A stretch of 64,000 nucleotides of DNA from Nephrocerus scutellatus (lineage: Eukaryota > Arthropoda > Insecta > Diptera > Pipunculidae), in assembly GCA_947095585.1 (NCBI GenBank), contig OX352762.1, forward strand, positions 24,962,669 through 25,026,668, given 5' to 3'. A program made the translations under genes and the position numbers. Each line of letters opens with the position of its first letter. The first letter of the stretch is position 1. Below are positions 23,200 to 36,285 of the stretch, piece after piece. The notes under the pieces were generated by a model that was given only the letters and a program-made list of their open reading frames with translations, was not told the origin of the DNA and searched no databases.

Positions 23200-24720
23200 T
23201 TTCGTTAGACTTTTCTCTCGAACGTGGCTAGAGCTTAGAGGTCAGAATGCTTTTTGCTAAGCACCAAAGTCTCGGAACCATATGTTAGGTACTGGTATGA
23301 CCATTGTCTTATATATCAGCAACTTGGATGTTATGGTTAAGTTCCTGGATTTGAAGAGTCTTAACAGACTATAGTAGGCTTTGCAATAGTGTGCATATTT
23401 CTGGTTCCATGCTGTTATCGGCTGCTACAGTTGACCCGAGATAGTTAAAGGATTGCTTCAAACTTGCGCTCCACTATATTAATTGCGGGACTGTTAGATC
23501 TTCTACTCGCAGACGTGGCCACCATGTACTTTGATTTGCTCTCATTTATGCGCAGCCCCAGATTTCATACCGCCTGCTTGATCTGGATATATACTTCCTG
23601 TACAGTTCTTGGTTTTCTACCAACGATATCCGTAACGTCTGCGTAAGCCAGTATCTGAATGGACTAATGGAGGATTGTTCCTCTGGCCGTTACGTCAGAG
23701 TCTCGGATCACTTTTTCCATAGAGGATTGAAGAGGACGCAGGCCAGTCCATCCCTAATAGATGTTTAATGGGCTTGATAGTGATCCGGATGTTTTTAGTT
23801 AGCTTATAACCTACATAGTCGTGTCAGTTTATTTGGAATGCCGAATTCTCTAATGGCTTTATAAAGCTCTACTCTGGCTATGCTATCATAGGCGGCTTTA
23901 AAGTCTATAAAAAGATGGTGTAGTGAGTTTTGAAATTCTAGACATTTTTCCATCACCTGTCTAAGGGTGTAAACCTGATCAGTTTAACCACGATAATTGC
24001 TGCATTTTGTGATATCTCCCTTCTTATGTATGGGGCACAGGATGCCTCTTCGCCAGTTTTCTGGCATAACTTCTTCCTCCCATAATTGCACTATTATTTC
24101 ATAAATGACTTGGTGTAATGTGGGCCTCTTATTTTTATCAGTTCCGCTGGGACGCGAAGGGTGCATAGCCGTTCATTTATTGCTTTAAAGCCGAAAACGG
24201 TGGGTTTTACTCTTTTGCTGACTAACAACCCCACCCCGAGCACATGATGTCTTGCATGACAGCTGTCATATTTTGATTTTTGTAGGACACAATTCCCCGT
24301 CCGCCGCATCTCCTGGGTTGTTGTTATGTAAGCTTTATATTTAGACAGGCTATCGGCCAGTTGCTGTGCAGCTCGAGCTCTATGCAGTTAGCGTAAGTTC
24401 CATTAGAAAATCGTTAAATAGTTTAGCCGTTTTCGTTGCCGTGGTCGTCGCCGTTCATCAGTGTATCCGAGGCTGATTTTGGGTTTATAATTTTTTACGG
24501 GCGAGGTTATTGACCTCGCGCCAACCTTACTTTGAAGCGAACTAGCCCGATCATTTCGCTTTTCCTGCATTGGTGGAAAATTACTGGCGGCCACCACGTG
24601 GAGGTTTGATCGCACTTCCACCAGACAGAGATAGTTGCGGCAACCTGCAATTCTAGAGCATTCTGTATTATTCCCCATATTCTGCTGGTGGCTGACCGCA
24701 AAACTTGTCACCTGTCTTTA
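23200..24720 (-). pseudogene. Non-LTR retrotransposon endonuclease-RT relic, minus strand, internally deleted
   Basis: From right to left on the minus strand: a leader with RRRPRQRKRLNYLT (about 24460); the endonuclease start ADSLSKYKAYITTTQEMR (about 24350-24300) with the conserved Glu; GVGLLVSKR and INERLCTLRVPAEL (24240-24135). The frame then jumps straight to the RT N-terminus (IIVQLWEEEVMPENWRRGIL then CPIHKKGD and YRG, 24110-23984), so most of the endonuclease and the linker are lost. After that come LHHLFIDFKAAYDSIARVEL (23930-23860), REFGIPNKL, and the C-terminal KSRNLTITSKLL and YKTMVIPV (23350-23280). It is truncated at 23200 before the C-terminal tail. Same family as 4075-4582, 16935-17312 and 31625-33100. 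Confidence 0.82.
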
Positions 24721-27429
24721 AAAATGTGAAAAAAATCCTCATTTTGAGAAGGCGTTTTATCGTTCATTGTAATAACATCAGTGACTTAAAGTTCCGAGTA
24801 TATTTTTCATCGGGTAACATTCATAACTTATTTATATAAAACAGAATAATACAAGCAGACTTTGGCTGGATGGCTTCGTCAACTGGTTGAAAATTATTTT
24901 ACCAAAGTTCCATAAATACTCCCTTCACTCAGAAATATTTCATTATTAAGAGAATACCAAAACTCGAATATCATTAAGGAGTTTATGACCAATAAAATGG
25001 CTTATACCAATAAATTACAAAATTATATACCATTCAGTCAACTATAAATAAATTTATTGTGCGTTTGGGAAGTGATCGTAGACTGCCCTTTTCGAGAAAT
25101 AAGAAGAAATATCTTTATGGTTTTCTCTATCCATTAGTCGGAGGAAGTACAAATTGAAATAAAAGGATTTTTTATTTCTTCGAAGCCAAAATGGGAATGG
25201 AAAATTTCTGTTATGAAATTTATAACCGAACGTGATCAAAATTAGTCCTGGTGCTTACGCGAGCACACATATACTTTTGGTCCTTTACAGTGCACCACGA
25301 CCAATTGCCGCCTTGATCTGAAGATGGAGCGCTTTCCTTATATAGAAGCAGGAGTGGACATTCGCATAACTTATTGTTTTCCTGTCCGGGAACTGACCAG
25401 CATCAGCCAGCAGCTATTGCAACCTCCTCGTTATGATGTTGCCTAATGTGGCGATCAATTGTGTCCGTTTTTGTACAGATTATATACGCATGCGCATATA
25501 GATTTAGAAGGAGACAGACGAAATCGATCGGGCTCTGTGTTCTGCGATCTGCAGAAAACGAAAATCCATAAATGCATAAGAGCAGGGTCCGTCGCCGAAC
25601 AGCCAAACTGTTGCACAATAGTTCTCATTATGGACGCATGACAGAAAACGACTCGACTCTCAGCAGTCAGCACACTCGCATGTCGAAAATAGAAAATATT
25701 TAACACTTGATTGCCCTCATCAGGATGACGCGGTTTTCGATTCTTATGCCATCATCCATCATGGACACCATTTGACCAAGTCAAACGTTGCTGATGTTGC
25801 TCTCGCATCATGATTAAAAAGTTTGAATAAATGAAAGGGATCATCGTCGTTTGTCTGTCTTTTCTTAAATTCGAATTCCATCCTTTCCGATTTGATGGAT
25901 GGCTAGACGGTTGAATTTTCTGGCGGACAGGCCGACGGACGAATAGATGGATGCACAATAATTGACTGGAATAAATCATATGCGAGTAAAATTGAAATCT
26001 GAGAAAAGTAGTCATGCCTTTCCTTCTCTATTGTTGACGATAAAAGTCCATCTTCTGATAAGTAGGAGCTATGGCTGTGGCGTGCGAATAGTCGATAAGG
26101 GCGATGAGTCGATTGTAAAATTGTAACCGAGCTATTGAGGTTTGAGGTTGTGCTTTTAGTAAAACAACAATGGAAATAAATTCACTGAGCGACTTAGTTC
26201 CGAGCGCATTTTAAGTGGCTGTAGATGCATCACAAAGTGGGCATTTTTCGTTCAATGCGTTCATGCATGGGCGGAGAGTTCTAAATGCTCCAAAGCGCTG
26301 TCCAAACACTGCCTGATAGCTGGTAGACAACCGATACGGATAAGTATTACGCCACTGAAATATTCACAAAGTTGAAGTTATAAGAAAAAGGTTTTTGCTG
26401 TCCAACCTTCTTCTTCTGATATATTGAGAACGGTGGTTAATGGAAAAAAAGTGGGTAACGTCGTCAAGTTAAATCGACAGACAGCAGACGATCACAAAGG
26501 TTGACTTTCGACTGACGGACGGACAGACAACAATGACGACGACGATAATCCAATGTTATATTGCAATGCGTAGGATCTTGATCTGGATAAGGATGAAGTG
26601 GCCATTGTATACATTTCAGCCAAGAGTACTCGTATTTCCATATATTTCAATTTATGATAGATGGGTATGATGATGAGTTATTATGATGAGATGGAAAACC
26701 GAATCCGAGTATGGGTTGTTAATCTCCCTTCATATGAAATGAAAATTCAGCAAAAAATTCTGACTGACATTCTGAGCAGTTCCATTTCATTCGGATTTGC
26801 CAAAATTGGTCTTTTCTTCAACCTTGAACCGTAAACTTAATCTCTTGGAGGATATTCCCCCGCATAAATTTACATCTATTTGCAGTTCTTTTTACATTGC
26901 TAAGTCTGTTACGGTTTGTTTAATCATTGATTCATTGGATGACCACCAAAAAGCTTGAGTACCGCCAATGGACGGAGTAGAAATGAAAATTACAAGAATC
27001 CCATACACGCTCAAAAGAACAGCTTCACAATGATGTTCTCGATGTTGGTATTTAATGAGTGCTTAAGATTTAAGAAAAGACCGGTGAATTTAATCAGAAC
27101 TTTAGATCAGAACTTTCTTGTTTTTATTCTAAGATAGTGTTGCTACGCACGTCGTGGGGCATAGTTTGTTGTTTGTATAACTACGATCGAATTTGGTAGA
27201 GACTATTTTTCTATGGCAAACAAATCTTTTAAAGACCTCCTGTTTGGTTAAAAGGTTTAACTAAAAACATGAAATAAATTTAATATAATTTTATTAATCA
27301 GTTGAATTTTTTCATTATGACAAAAATGGAACATATTCAAGAGCACAAATAAAACACACAAACATCTGTTTTGTATGTTAAATAACATACAGGTTTTTTG
27401 GTAATATTTATAAGTTTTGAATTTTCTAT
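24721..27429. other. Intergenic, no gene recognised
   Basis: No domain-bearing frame. Small GGAC/GACG simple repeats occur around 25925-25940 and 26510-26545. Nothing resembling an RNA gene or a transposon end was seen. Confidence 0.45.
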
Positions 27430-30010
27430 TTTCTTTCTTTTTTTATGTCCTATATTCCTGTGGGTCCTAGGGCCTCTAATACGCCTACGCGCCATCGCGT
27501 GCGGTTTCTGGCAATGAGCTTCAGCTCTTTCCAATTCTTTCCCAATTGCCGTGACTCCTTCTCAACTGTTCTGCGCCATGTATTTCTCGGAGGACCCGTT
27601 CTTCTACAATCCTGAGATAACGGACTCCATTGCACTGCTTAGTTTGCTATGGAACTGTCGCCTTTTCGAAGTGTATGGCTAATTCACTGCCACTTCCGTC
27701 GTTGGATGGTCGTGCCTATTGGTTCCTGACCCGTTCTCTGGTAAAGATGTTCGTAAGAGATACGGTTAGGCCAGAAAACACTTAGGATGTTCCGTAGGCA
27801 CCTATTTACGAACGTTTATAATCTATTTGTGATAGTAGCGGTCACCTTCCAAGTTCTGCACCCATACAACACCTTCCAAGTGCTGCACTCATACAACAAA
27901 ACAGATTCAACATGTAAACGGAACAGTCGCAGCTTGGTGTTTAAGCTGATCGCATTGCTTCGCCAAATAAGGGACATCATTCAAAACACTGATTTTGCCT
28001 TGCCGATTCGGTTGAAATTTGTCCTGTCCTGTCCACGTTCGGTCGTGACTCTACTCTCTCTACCGGTTGTCCAGCAATGTTAACTTAGTTACTGCCGATT
28101 TGCCCCCCCTTTCCACATTTGTTGTCATTTGGTTCAGCTCCATGATCCTGTGTGAGAGTAAACAAACGTCATCAGCGTAGTCCAGATATTTGAGTTGAGA
28201 TGAAAAAGTCCAACGAATTCCTCCGTTTCCAGTAAATAAAGCTGCGCGAGACACATCGCTAATCACCAACAAAAAGAGTATCGGCGATAGAATGCAACCT
28301 TCTCGTACCCCAATTAGGATCTCGAATTCCTCTAACAGCTTTCCTCTATGCAGCACATGACATTTAGAGCCATAATGGTTGCTTTTATAATAGATTTTAG
28401 TTTATCGGGTATACCTCTCCTGCGCAAGGCGAGCCAGACAAAATGTCTGTGACCAGTGAACAGTATTTAACGCACTGTTTAGTAATTATCCGCAGGGTGT
28501 TGATGTGGTCTACACAGATGGATACAGTGCGGAAACCTGTTTGTTCGGCATCGAGTGTATCTTCCAGATGCGAATTGGGGAAATTGTTACTTCCGGCAGC
28601 TCCGTTTGATTTAGGTGCATAACGTTGGCGAATACACGGTTAAGGACTGTAGAAAAATGCTCCTTTCATCGCTTGAGCTGATCCTCGTCTGAAACGAGTA
28701 CGGCGCCATCTAAGCCTTTCAAAGGTTGTTGGCTGAAACGGTGACCACCTGTCAGCTCTTGGGTGATTCTGTAAACGGTTCTGTTATCGCACCTGCTCGC
28801 TGCTTCCTCTGCTTCTGAGGCCAGGTTGTTAATATAATTACGTTTGTCACGTCCTACACTACGTTGCTCTTCTATCATTTTGCTTTGATACAGGAAGTCA
28901 AGCTCGATCCTCGCTGCTGCTGGGGTATCTACAATACGAGCTTTACGTTCTTCAATCCAGCCACGTGCTGTGCCTTGCGTGGCTTATACCAACAATATTT
29001 TCCGCTCCAGATGTGAAAACATTTTTCACAGCTTTCCAATGTTCTTAGATGATTGTCGGCAGTGAGCTGCTGATTGCTTCCACTCCTTGCGGTAAATGAT
29101 CCCTTAATTGTTATTGTACTGAGGGTATCTTTAGCTGGTTGATGTTATACCTAGGCATTTGGATGATATTGCGGATTCTTTGAACTGATGCAGTACGCAT
29201 CTGGACAGTAGCTACCATAAGGTGATGATCCCGTACCATACCTATTTCGGCCCCTCGTCTGTTTCGGACGTCTAAAACACAGATCCTAATACATCGGCTG
29301 ATCGCCACATGGTCGATTTGGTTGGATGATGATTGCCTGTTGACACCCAGCTGACTTTGTGGCAGGTCTTATGCTTAAACATGGTGCCTCCTATGACAAG
29401 GTGGTTGGTGTTGCAGAAATCAACAAATCTTTCACCATTGTCATTTCGTTTGCCGAGGCCGTGCTTCCCAATCACATGTTTGAGTCCTTCATTGTCGTTG
29501 CCTACCTTAGCATTCAAGTTCCCCATCACGATGACGATATCTCCATTCGGCGTTGCGTTGAATACAACGCTTAGCTGATTGTAGAAGCTGTCCTTTTCAT
29601 CCTCAGTCGAAGGATTCGTTGGGGCGTAACACTGTATGATCGTGAAGCGCCGTACTTTAGTCCAAAAGCTTGCCGGTAAGATCCTATTACCATGTGGGTG
29701 CCAGGAAATTAGACCTCTGCGTGCTGTTGGCGTTAGCAGCAGACCCACTCCATATTCACGGGGACTGCCAAAGAGTTTGCCGGAGTAGAGTAGAAAAGTG
29801 TTACACGTTGGGGATTTGTACTCTCCCGTGTCGAACCATCTTACTTCACTCACTCCCAGTATGTCCAAATTATATCGAAGAAACTTACGTTCCACTTGAA
29901 GAAATGTGGCATTTTGAGGTCCTTCACTCTCTGAGTCAAGGACCGGCCTCAAATTCCAGAAACCAACCTAAGTCCGGGTACAATAGCCAAAAGTCGTCAT
30001 TATTCGATCA
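27430..30010 (-). pseudogene. Near-full-length non-LTR retrotransposon (RTE-like) relic, minus strand
   Basis: The element starts at about 30000 with VGFWNLRPVLDSESEG. It runs through an APE-type endonuclease in one open frame of 226 codons (29952-29272): LDILGVSEVRW with the catalytic Glu, FTIIQCYAPTNPSTEDEKDS, VIVMGNLNAKVG (normally GDFN, here GNLN) and RFVDFC. A broken linker carries IYRITQELTGG (about 28770). RT motif B reads GVREGCILSPILFLL and motif C YLDYADDVCLLS (28310-28160). The C-terminus gives RRKWQ-IGHTLRKGD and NTWRRTVEKESRQLGKNW (27700-27540), ending at 27450 in an A-rich tail. Motif A lies in a deleted part. Several stops break it. Host annotations often mislabel this endonuclease as craniofacial development protein 2-like. 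Confidence 0.85.
27843..27896. repeat. 27-bp tandem duplication inside RT relic
   Basis: Two 27-bp units (27843-27869 and 27870-27896) starting CACCTTCCAAG and differing at two positions. On the minus strand they encode a duplicated YECSTWKV block where intact relatives have a single copy. Confidence 0.85.
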
Positions 30011-31624
30011 TTACTTATCCGAGGCGTTGTGTCGGTTTCAGTAGCGGGCATTTTTCGGTACCGCAGGGTGCTAAACCACGTTACCTAGACCGTTCGCACT
30101 TGCAATTTTAGCGTACATATATTAGGATTTATACATATAGTTGCCCGAGACCACCACTAGGAGGTAGAGCAAGCACTACATCACGAACTTGATTGTTGCG
30201 CTACTGGCTCAAAACAAGTTTTGAGCAGTCAGTAGTTTCCCGATCAATCGCAATGCATATCCCCAAATTTGAATTTTCTACCACAACGAAACCGCTAAAG
30301 ATTTAAATTATAAGAGAGTGAAATATTTTTGTGCGTCAGCTTAAGCGAGGCATGAAATTCTATAATTTGTTTTTTATTTTAAATTATAACCAAAGTCATT
30401 GCAAGAGAACTGTCTGAAATAATCTGGATAGATATTAATTTTCGAAAGAAAAGAAGTCTTGAAGATAAAATGCGAAGCAGTGAATGTTCGTTTATCTTCT
30501 TGGTACACTATACGAGATAAACACATACATCCATGCATACATATATGAAAAAATGCTGCGTCTTTAGGAATCCTACATCATCGATATTACATCCAGCTAA
30601 AGAATGAATCAAATCGAAGGAGACTTAATGTCAGATTACGGGACAAAGATAACAAACGAAGAAAGAAGTCATTCTATGAAAATCAATGAGCAGGCAATGC
30701 CAGCGTCGTCAGCGCGGAGTCATCGCAACGCGCGTCGTATGAATGAATATCTTCTTTTGATTAGAAAATTATTACGACGGTGGAATTTGGTTTTGCTCGC
30801 CTGTACCCGCCTTCGACCGCTTGCGACGGCTTATTCCTAATTTGAAATTATTCAAAATGATATGATTGTCAGGTTGCCTCCTGAACTCTCGTCTCTTCAT
30901 CTGATTATGCCAGACTTTTAACTGAGATTGTCATCGTTGACGTTGCCATTGCGCCATTATGCCGCCGTCTTTTGTGGTCAGGTCAATCTACCAATAATTC
31001 CAATCGGAATCCATTGTGCAGAGGTTAGAGGGGAATTGGTTTTTTTTGTTTGATTTTATCCGATATCCGTGATAGAAGAACCGAAATCATTAGACTCACT
31101 GAAGAGATCAGGAGAACGAGTCAAAGAAGAATAAGGGATAGAGAAAACGAAGGAACTGGAATTTATTGCAGTTCATTAGGTATTGCAGAGTTATGGTTGA
31201 TTTTCGAACCGATTCGTTACATGCAAGAGAAAAGCAGGAAGCGGCGATGACGTTTTTGACGGCCGGTGCAATTTCAGCGGAGTCAAGAAATAACGAAATT
31301 ATTTTGACATTGGTCTAACTTTAGTATCCCTCTTTAAGTGGATAAGTAAATTTAAAATTACGTATACAAGAAATCCATTCCTAAAGACTTAACCATTTTT
31401 TTTGATTTCCGGGTAAGTGTTCTGATTTTAATCATTCATATATTTAAATATAATAATAAGAAAGAAGAAAACCTGTGCGTCAGTTGATCTGTGCATGACC
31501 AAAAAGTAAACATATTTACATTCAAAGAACCAACCGAATGTGAACAATGCATTTTAATTAACTTTTGACGTAAACTAAATGTACTTTTAATAACTACTAT
31601 GAACATCTTAAGCTCTTAGGCAGG
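30011..31624. other. Intergenic, no gene recognised
   Basis: May include the 5' leader of the minus-strand retroelement to the left. The 78-codon frame at 30604-30840 is Arg-rich with no known domain. No RNA gene seen. Confidence 0.4.
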
Positions 31625-33100
31625 TGATTGAAAAACGTCCAGAGTTTCAAAACTTACTACACCATCTTTTTATAGACTTTAAAACCCCTTATGATAGCAT
31701 AGCAGAGGTGTGCTCTCGTGTAAACAAGGCGCGACATATAATATCTGCAAGTCTCCCGGAATCTGAAGCTAACGATCTTCAGATCTAACGTTCCTCAGTA
31801 ATCTTGTATGGCTGCGAGACATGGGAAGTCAGAGAGTGAATTGCGACGCGCCTTCAAGTCTTTGTCAACAAGTGCTTAAGGAGGATACTGAGAATAAGAT
31901 GGCCGGACATTATCATCAATCAAGACTTGTGGAGAGTAACGCAGCAGGAAGCAATCGCGATCACCATCAGACGTCGAAAATGGAGCTGGATCGGCCACAC
32001 TTTGAGATAGCCAGCGGATGATATTACGAAACTAGCGCTCGACTGGAATGAATCCACAAGGAAGAAGCCGAGCTTGCCGTCCTAGCAAGGCATGGAAAAG
32101 GACAATAGAAGAGGAAGCAAGATCCCAGGGGACAGAGTGGCATCACTTGGAACCTCAGGCGATAAATCGAGTTCGTTGGCGCCGGCCTTTGTAGAAGCCT
32201 TATGCTCCCCCGCGGAGTAAAGGAAACAAGAAGAGTAGAGCGTTATAAAGCCATGAGAGAATTCGGCATCCCAAATAAACTGAAACGTATGTTGACCATG
32301 ACCAATGTTATAAGCCAAGTAAATATATCCGGATCACTATCCGGATCATTCCGACAAAGGGAAGTGAAACTGGCCTGCGTCCTCTTCAACATGGCGTTGA
32401 AGAAAGTGATACGAGAATCTCACGTAACGGCGAGAGGAACAATCCTCTATAAATCCATTCAGATACTGGCTTACGTAGACAATATTAACATCGTTGGTAG
32501 AAGCCCAAGAGCTGTACAGGAAGCTTTCATCCAGATCGAGCAGGTGGCCCAAAATCTGGGGCTGCGAGTAGAAGATCCAACTCAATTCCTCAATTCAAAT
32601 AGTGGAGCCAGAATTTGAAGTAGTGCAATCCTTTAACTATCTCGGGTCAAGTGTAGCAGCCAATAACAGCATGGAACCAGAAATACGCGCACGGTTGCTT
32701 AAAGCCAACAAAGCCTGCTATAGTCTGTCAAGACTCTTCAAATCCAGGAACTTAACCATAACATCCAAGCTTCTGATATATACGACAATGGTCATATATC
32801 AGTCAAGTCTCGGGTCCATATGTAAGTACTGGACATATGGATCCGAGACTTGGGTGCTTAGCAAAAAGCATTCTGACCTCTTAGCCGCATTCGAGAGAAA
32901 AGTCTTACGGAGAATTGTTGGCCCCGTATGTGAGGAGGGACGATTCCGGAGACTCCGGTGGGTAGGACACCTAATGATGAGATCTAGGACCGCGATGTCA
33001 AACTGGATTACATCGGCTCGAAATCGGGACCTGTGAAGAGATTTTTTGCGGGAGGCCAGGACCGGACACCGGTTGTAGAGCCAAATATGATGATGAACAT
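31625..33100 (+). pseudogene. Non-LTR retrotransposon RT relic with nested insertion and TGA-type 3' junction
   Basis: Plus-strand RT of the same family as 23200-24720. FIDFKTPYDSIAE (about 31672-31710) is cut by a ~500-bp insertion and resumes at VERYKAMREFGIPNKL (32239 on). It continues with VISQVNISGSLSGSF and CVLFNMALKKVI; motif C is decayed, YVDNI for YADDI, near 32473. After a frameshift it carries FEVVQSFNYLGSSVA and a C-terminal block ETWVLSKKHSDLLAAFERKV then LRRIVGPVCEEGRF, ending at TSARNRD with a stop. The same GGTTGTAGAGCCAAATATGATG junction as at 4550-4575 marks the tail. Confidence 0.85.
31725..32236 (+). mobile_element. Nested 3' fragment of a second non-LTR family
   Basis: It sits inside the RT frame of the surrounding copy. 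Fragments read VILYGCETWEV, then RLQVFVNKCLRRILRIRWPD, SWIGHTLR and, in changing frames, FVEALCSPAE with a stop near 32216. This C-terminal pattern matches the family at 27430-30010 (IGHTLRK... VEALGPTG). It is heavily 5'-truncated, as expected for target-primed reverse transcription. Clear target duplications were not found at the borders. Confidence 0.75.
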
Positions 33101-34893
33101 CTTAATGAAGCACACGACGTACCCTTTTGTACGGTGTTATTGTACAGAGTTTTACTTACGATGCATTTTAATCTGTGCTCTCGATCATTATATTCTTCTG
33201 ACGAGTTGATCGCTTGATACAAAAGTATATCTTAGTGAACTTTTATGTAAAATCTCTAAATCGACGTAATTTTGTATTCAAGTGTTAATAATTAAAATTA
33301 ATTTTGTGGCTAGAAAGGGATAATAAGTTCACTTATAACAGTATAAAAAATTTCTACAGCTTAGTGTACAAGGATCCGTTTAGATTTAGTTTCTTCTTTC
33401 TAAATCATTTCCATGCTTTATTTTGTTTTACGAATTAAAGTAATAATTTAAATAGATAACTGGGAACTGCCTAAACGAAGAATCAATAGGTCCTTGAAGA
33501 AATTGGATTTTTTTAAAGAAAACTCCCAAAGTGAACACGAAATTTACTTAATTACAGAAATGGGAATTTATCATATCCAGTAATTACAGCGATTCGTTAT
33601 TTGACAGAATAAAAACAAATTTTCTCATCACTTCTGCTTATTTTGTGTTTTCTTTCCGACCGGCCGACCGTCAAATAACTTAATTAGGCCAACATCGATG
33701 TCGAAATTAATCATTAAATTAATTATAACCGCATACGCAATCCCTAATTATAATAATACATAATGTATCAATCGAAATCCTGGAGCTTCTTTGTAAGAAG
33801 TGACCTATGTTGTTATTCTATATTCTGAAGATGATTTATAGAATTAGGAGAGTCAATATAACCGCGGCAGGGAACAGGTAGTCGGTGATTATTGTATATT
33901 CAAGCTATTTAGCGATTACCATTAGGATAATGGTACATGCGGCGAACTCGAACCTTATTCCTCTCTGTTGTATAATAAACGAAAACGAATGGAAACTTAC
34001 TCAGTTAAGGAATGGTTTTATTCAGCTGAATAAAAGTTATGAAATGTGTGGCTGAACATACCTGAAATTAAAAAGAAAGAAATATTTTAGGAAGACTTTC
34101 CATATAATTAAAAATCAAATATTGTGTGATCTTAAGTGAAAGTATACATTTTGGTAAATATGCGGTATTTCAAGTATTTCAAGAAATTTGAAATTCGTAA
34201 GAAAGTTCTATAGAGTTTTACAGTCCTTTCCATTTTTTTACTTGCTCAATGCCTTAAGAAGGACTACTCTAATAACAAAAGTTTCCAACAGTACATGTAC
34301 TTGGTAATATTGCATTACGTTTTAAAGAAAATGAGCAAACACACATCAAAATGCAGCTTATCCTTTCATTATCCTTGTTTGCTGAACTTATCTGGACGTA
34401 TGTAAATAAATGATGTATCACGTATAAAATTAGCAACAGTTCTAATCAGAAAGGTAATTCCGTTGAAATATTTATGCTTTTGAACAATATCCTTTAGAAA
34501 GACCGCGACTTGCGATGAACACGATATAGAGGATAAAAGTCCTTCTAGTCGAGTGTTTCACACATGACACGACACGACACAAAATGCTCGTAGCTTAGTT
34601 GAATGTATAAGTCATCATGAAAAGCGTGCAGCTGTTGCTATCGCAGGATATTAGCATAACATAACAAGCATGTGACTTGTCGCCGACCCGCCCCGCGTAA
34701 AGTGTGTACTTTGACCCACATTTTCCACATGATTTGGAAATTTCAACGCGAGCGTTGAGTCGCTTTGAAGAAATGTCGCTGATGACTTTGAAACACCTTC
34801 TGATTTTTTGTTTCTTTTTTATTCAAGAACTAAGCATTAGTGTACTCGAACTTACTGGCTTACCGAGCAAAAAAGGAGGACATACTGGAAGCG

Positions 34894-34938
<45 letters not shown>

Positions 34939-36285
34939 TTAGTGATATTGCCTTACGGTAATTCTAAAGACGCCCGAAGTTAGTTCTCGGTGTTATTATT
35001 TTAATGGGACTCTCACACTCGAATTTCTAAAGCATAATCAGTAGTTTAACAGTATAAAGGGAAATTATGCAAAATACTTTTATACCCAGGCTGATTTAGT
35101 AAAAAGAAAAAAGTAGCATTGACTCTTCGGACGGTCCCAGATACTTATACTTGAGTGTAGCATTGAGCTTTCATACCGTTACAAGTGGATAAAGTGCCGA
35201 GTAATTACGTACAAGTAAACCCGTGTAACGCCATTCATAGGGCTTTATACGGCGGGCTATTAAGGACAATTTTCTTGTTAAAAACTTTGACATTTTCATG
35301 GTTCATAAGCATAAGGTAATGAAAATTACGGTTTAGCAAAACTTTAATTTTTTCATTCAACTATCCAGTATGGATATTAATAAAATGCCAATTTGCATAG
35401 CTTTTCACGGAACAACTCCGTGCATGCAATAGCCATCTTTCTAAAGTGCTTCAGGGAACTCAAATATCGTATGCAATATTTTGAGTTCGTTTCATAGTTT
35501 ACTTTGACTTACCATTTATAGCAGAAATAATGCTAGAGATGATAAATTTTCAAAGCAGTTTACAAAGCATTGAGTGCTCTATGATGTGGCTATATTTTAA
35601 TATGAAAGTAGAGAGATGAATTCAACTGTCATTCAAGTACACTGAAGATTAACTACATCAAAGATACAAAGAGTTTGGCAGACAATTATAATATCTACTT
35701 CAGCGGCAAATAGAACAAAACATTCAGTTAAGCTCCGGACAAGCATTGGCATTAAGGGAATCATTAATAATGCGGATACATACTTTTACTTGAAAAATTA
35801 CGGAAAATTGTAGGCAAATTGCAAATAAACTGAGAAAAAATAGTGGTTTCAAATAACTACCATCCCTCAAACCCGAAAAACCCGACAGCAACGGAATCAA
35901 TAATTGATCATTACGGCAGTGTCTAATTGGTAATGATATTTGCATTAAATTTTGTAAAAAATGTCATTGGCTTTAAATTTGGTATCTGGTGTTCTTTCTT
36001 ACTTTTCTTACTTTTAGCTGAATCAGTCTTCTAGCTGTATCTGTACATGAGCTATAATGTAGGAAGGGTTGTAAAGACACTACCAAGTTTCTTCGCCTTA
36101 AAAAGCTGCCTCTTTTTTTTTAGGGTTAAATAATGAAATTTTGTAACTTTTAAAAGCATATCTGCACAAATTTCAAGTTCTTTCATTACAAGTTTGAGCA
36201 ATGTCTTTTAAAAAAGGATTTAGGTTGAACTAAAGTGCCACATCTCTAGGATTACTTAAAAGTTTGTATTATTTATTCCAGGTTC
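33101..36285. other. Long intergenic stretch, no gene recognised
   Basis: AT-rich. It contains one (TA)17 microsatellite at 34899-34932 and a short ACACG repeat near 34565. No domain-bearing ORF; an 85-codon frame at 34704-34961 runs through the microsatellite and is not credible. Confidence 0.5.
34899..34932. repeat. (TA)17 microsatellite
   Basis: Perfect TA dinucleotide run of 34 bp in intergenic DNA. Confidence 0.95.

Noticed and set aside
29272..29952. A host craniofacial-development-like protein or host AP endonuclease
   Set aside because: The frame is followed on the same strand by RT motifs and an element C-terminus; this is the known endonuclease of non-LTR elements that is often mis-annotated this way.
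30604..30840. 78-codon Arg-rich frame as a small host gene
   Set aside because: No domain, no splice signals worth noting, no neighbouring support.
34704..34961. 85-codon frame through the TA microsatellite
   Set aside because: The YIYIYI repeat comes from (TA)n; there is no other coding signal.
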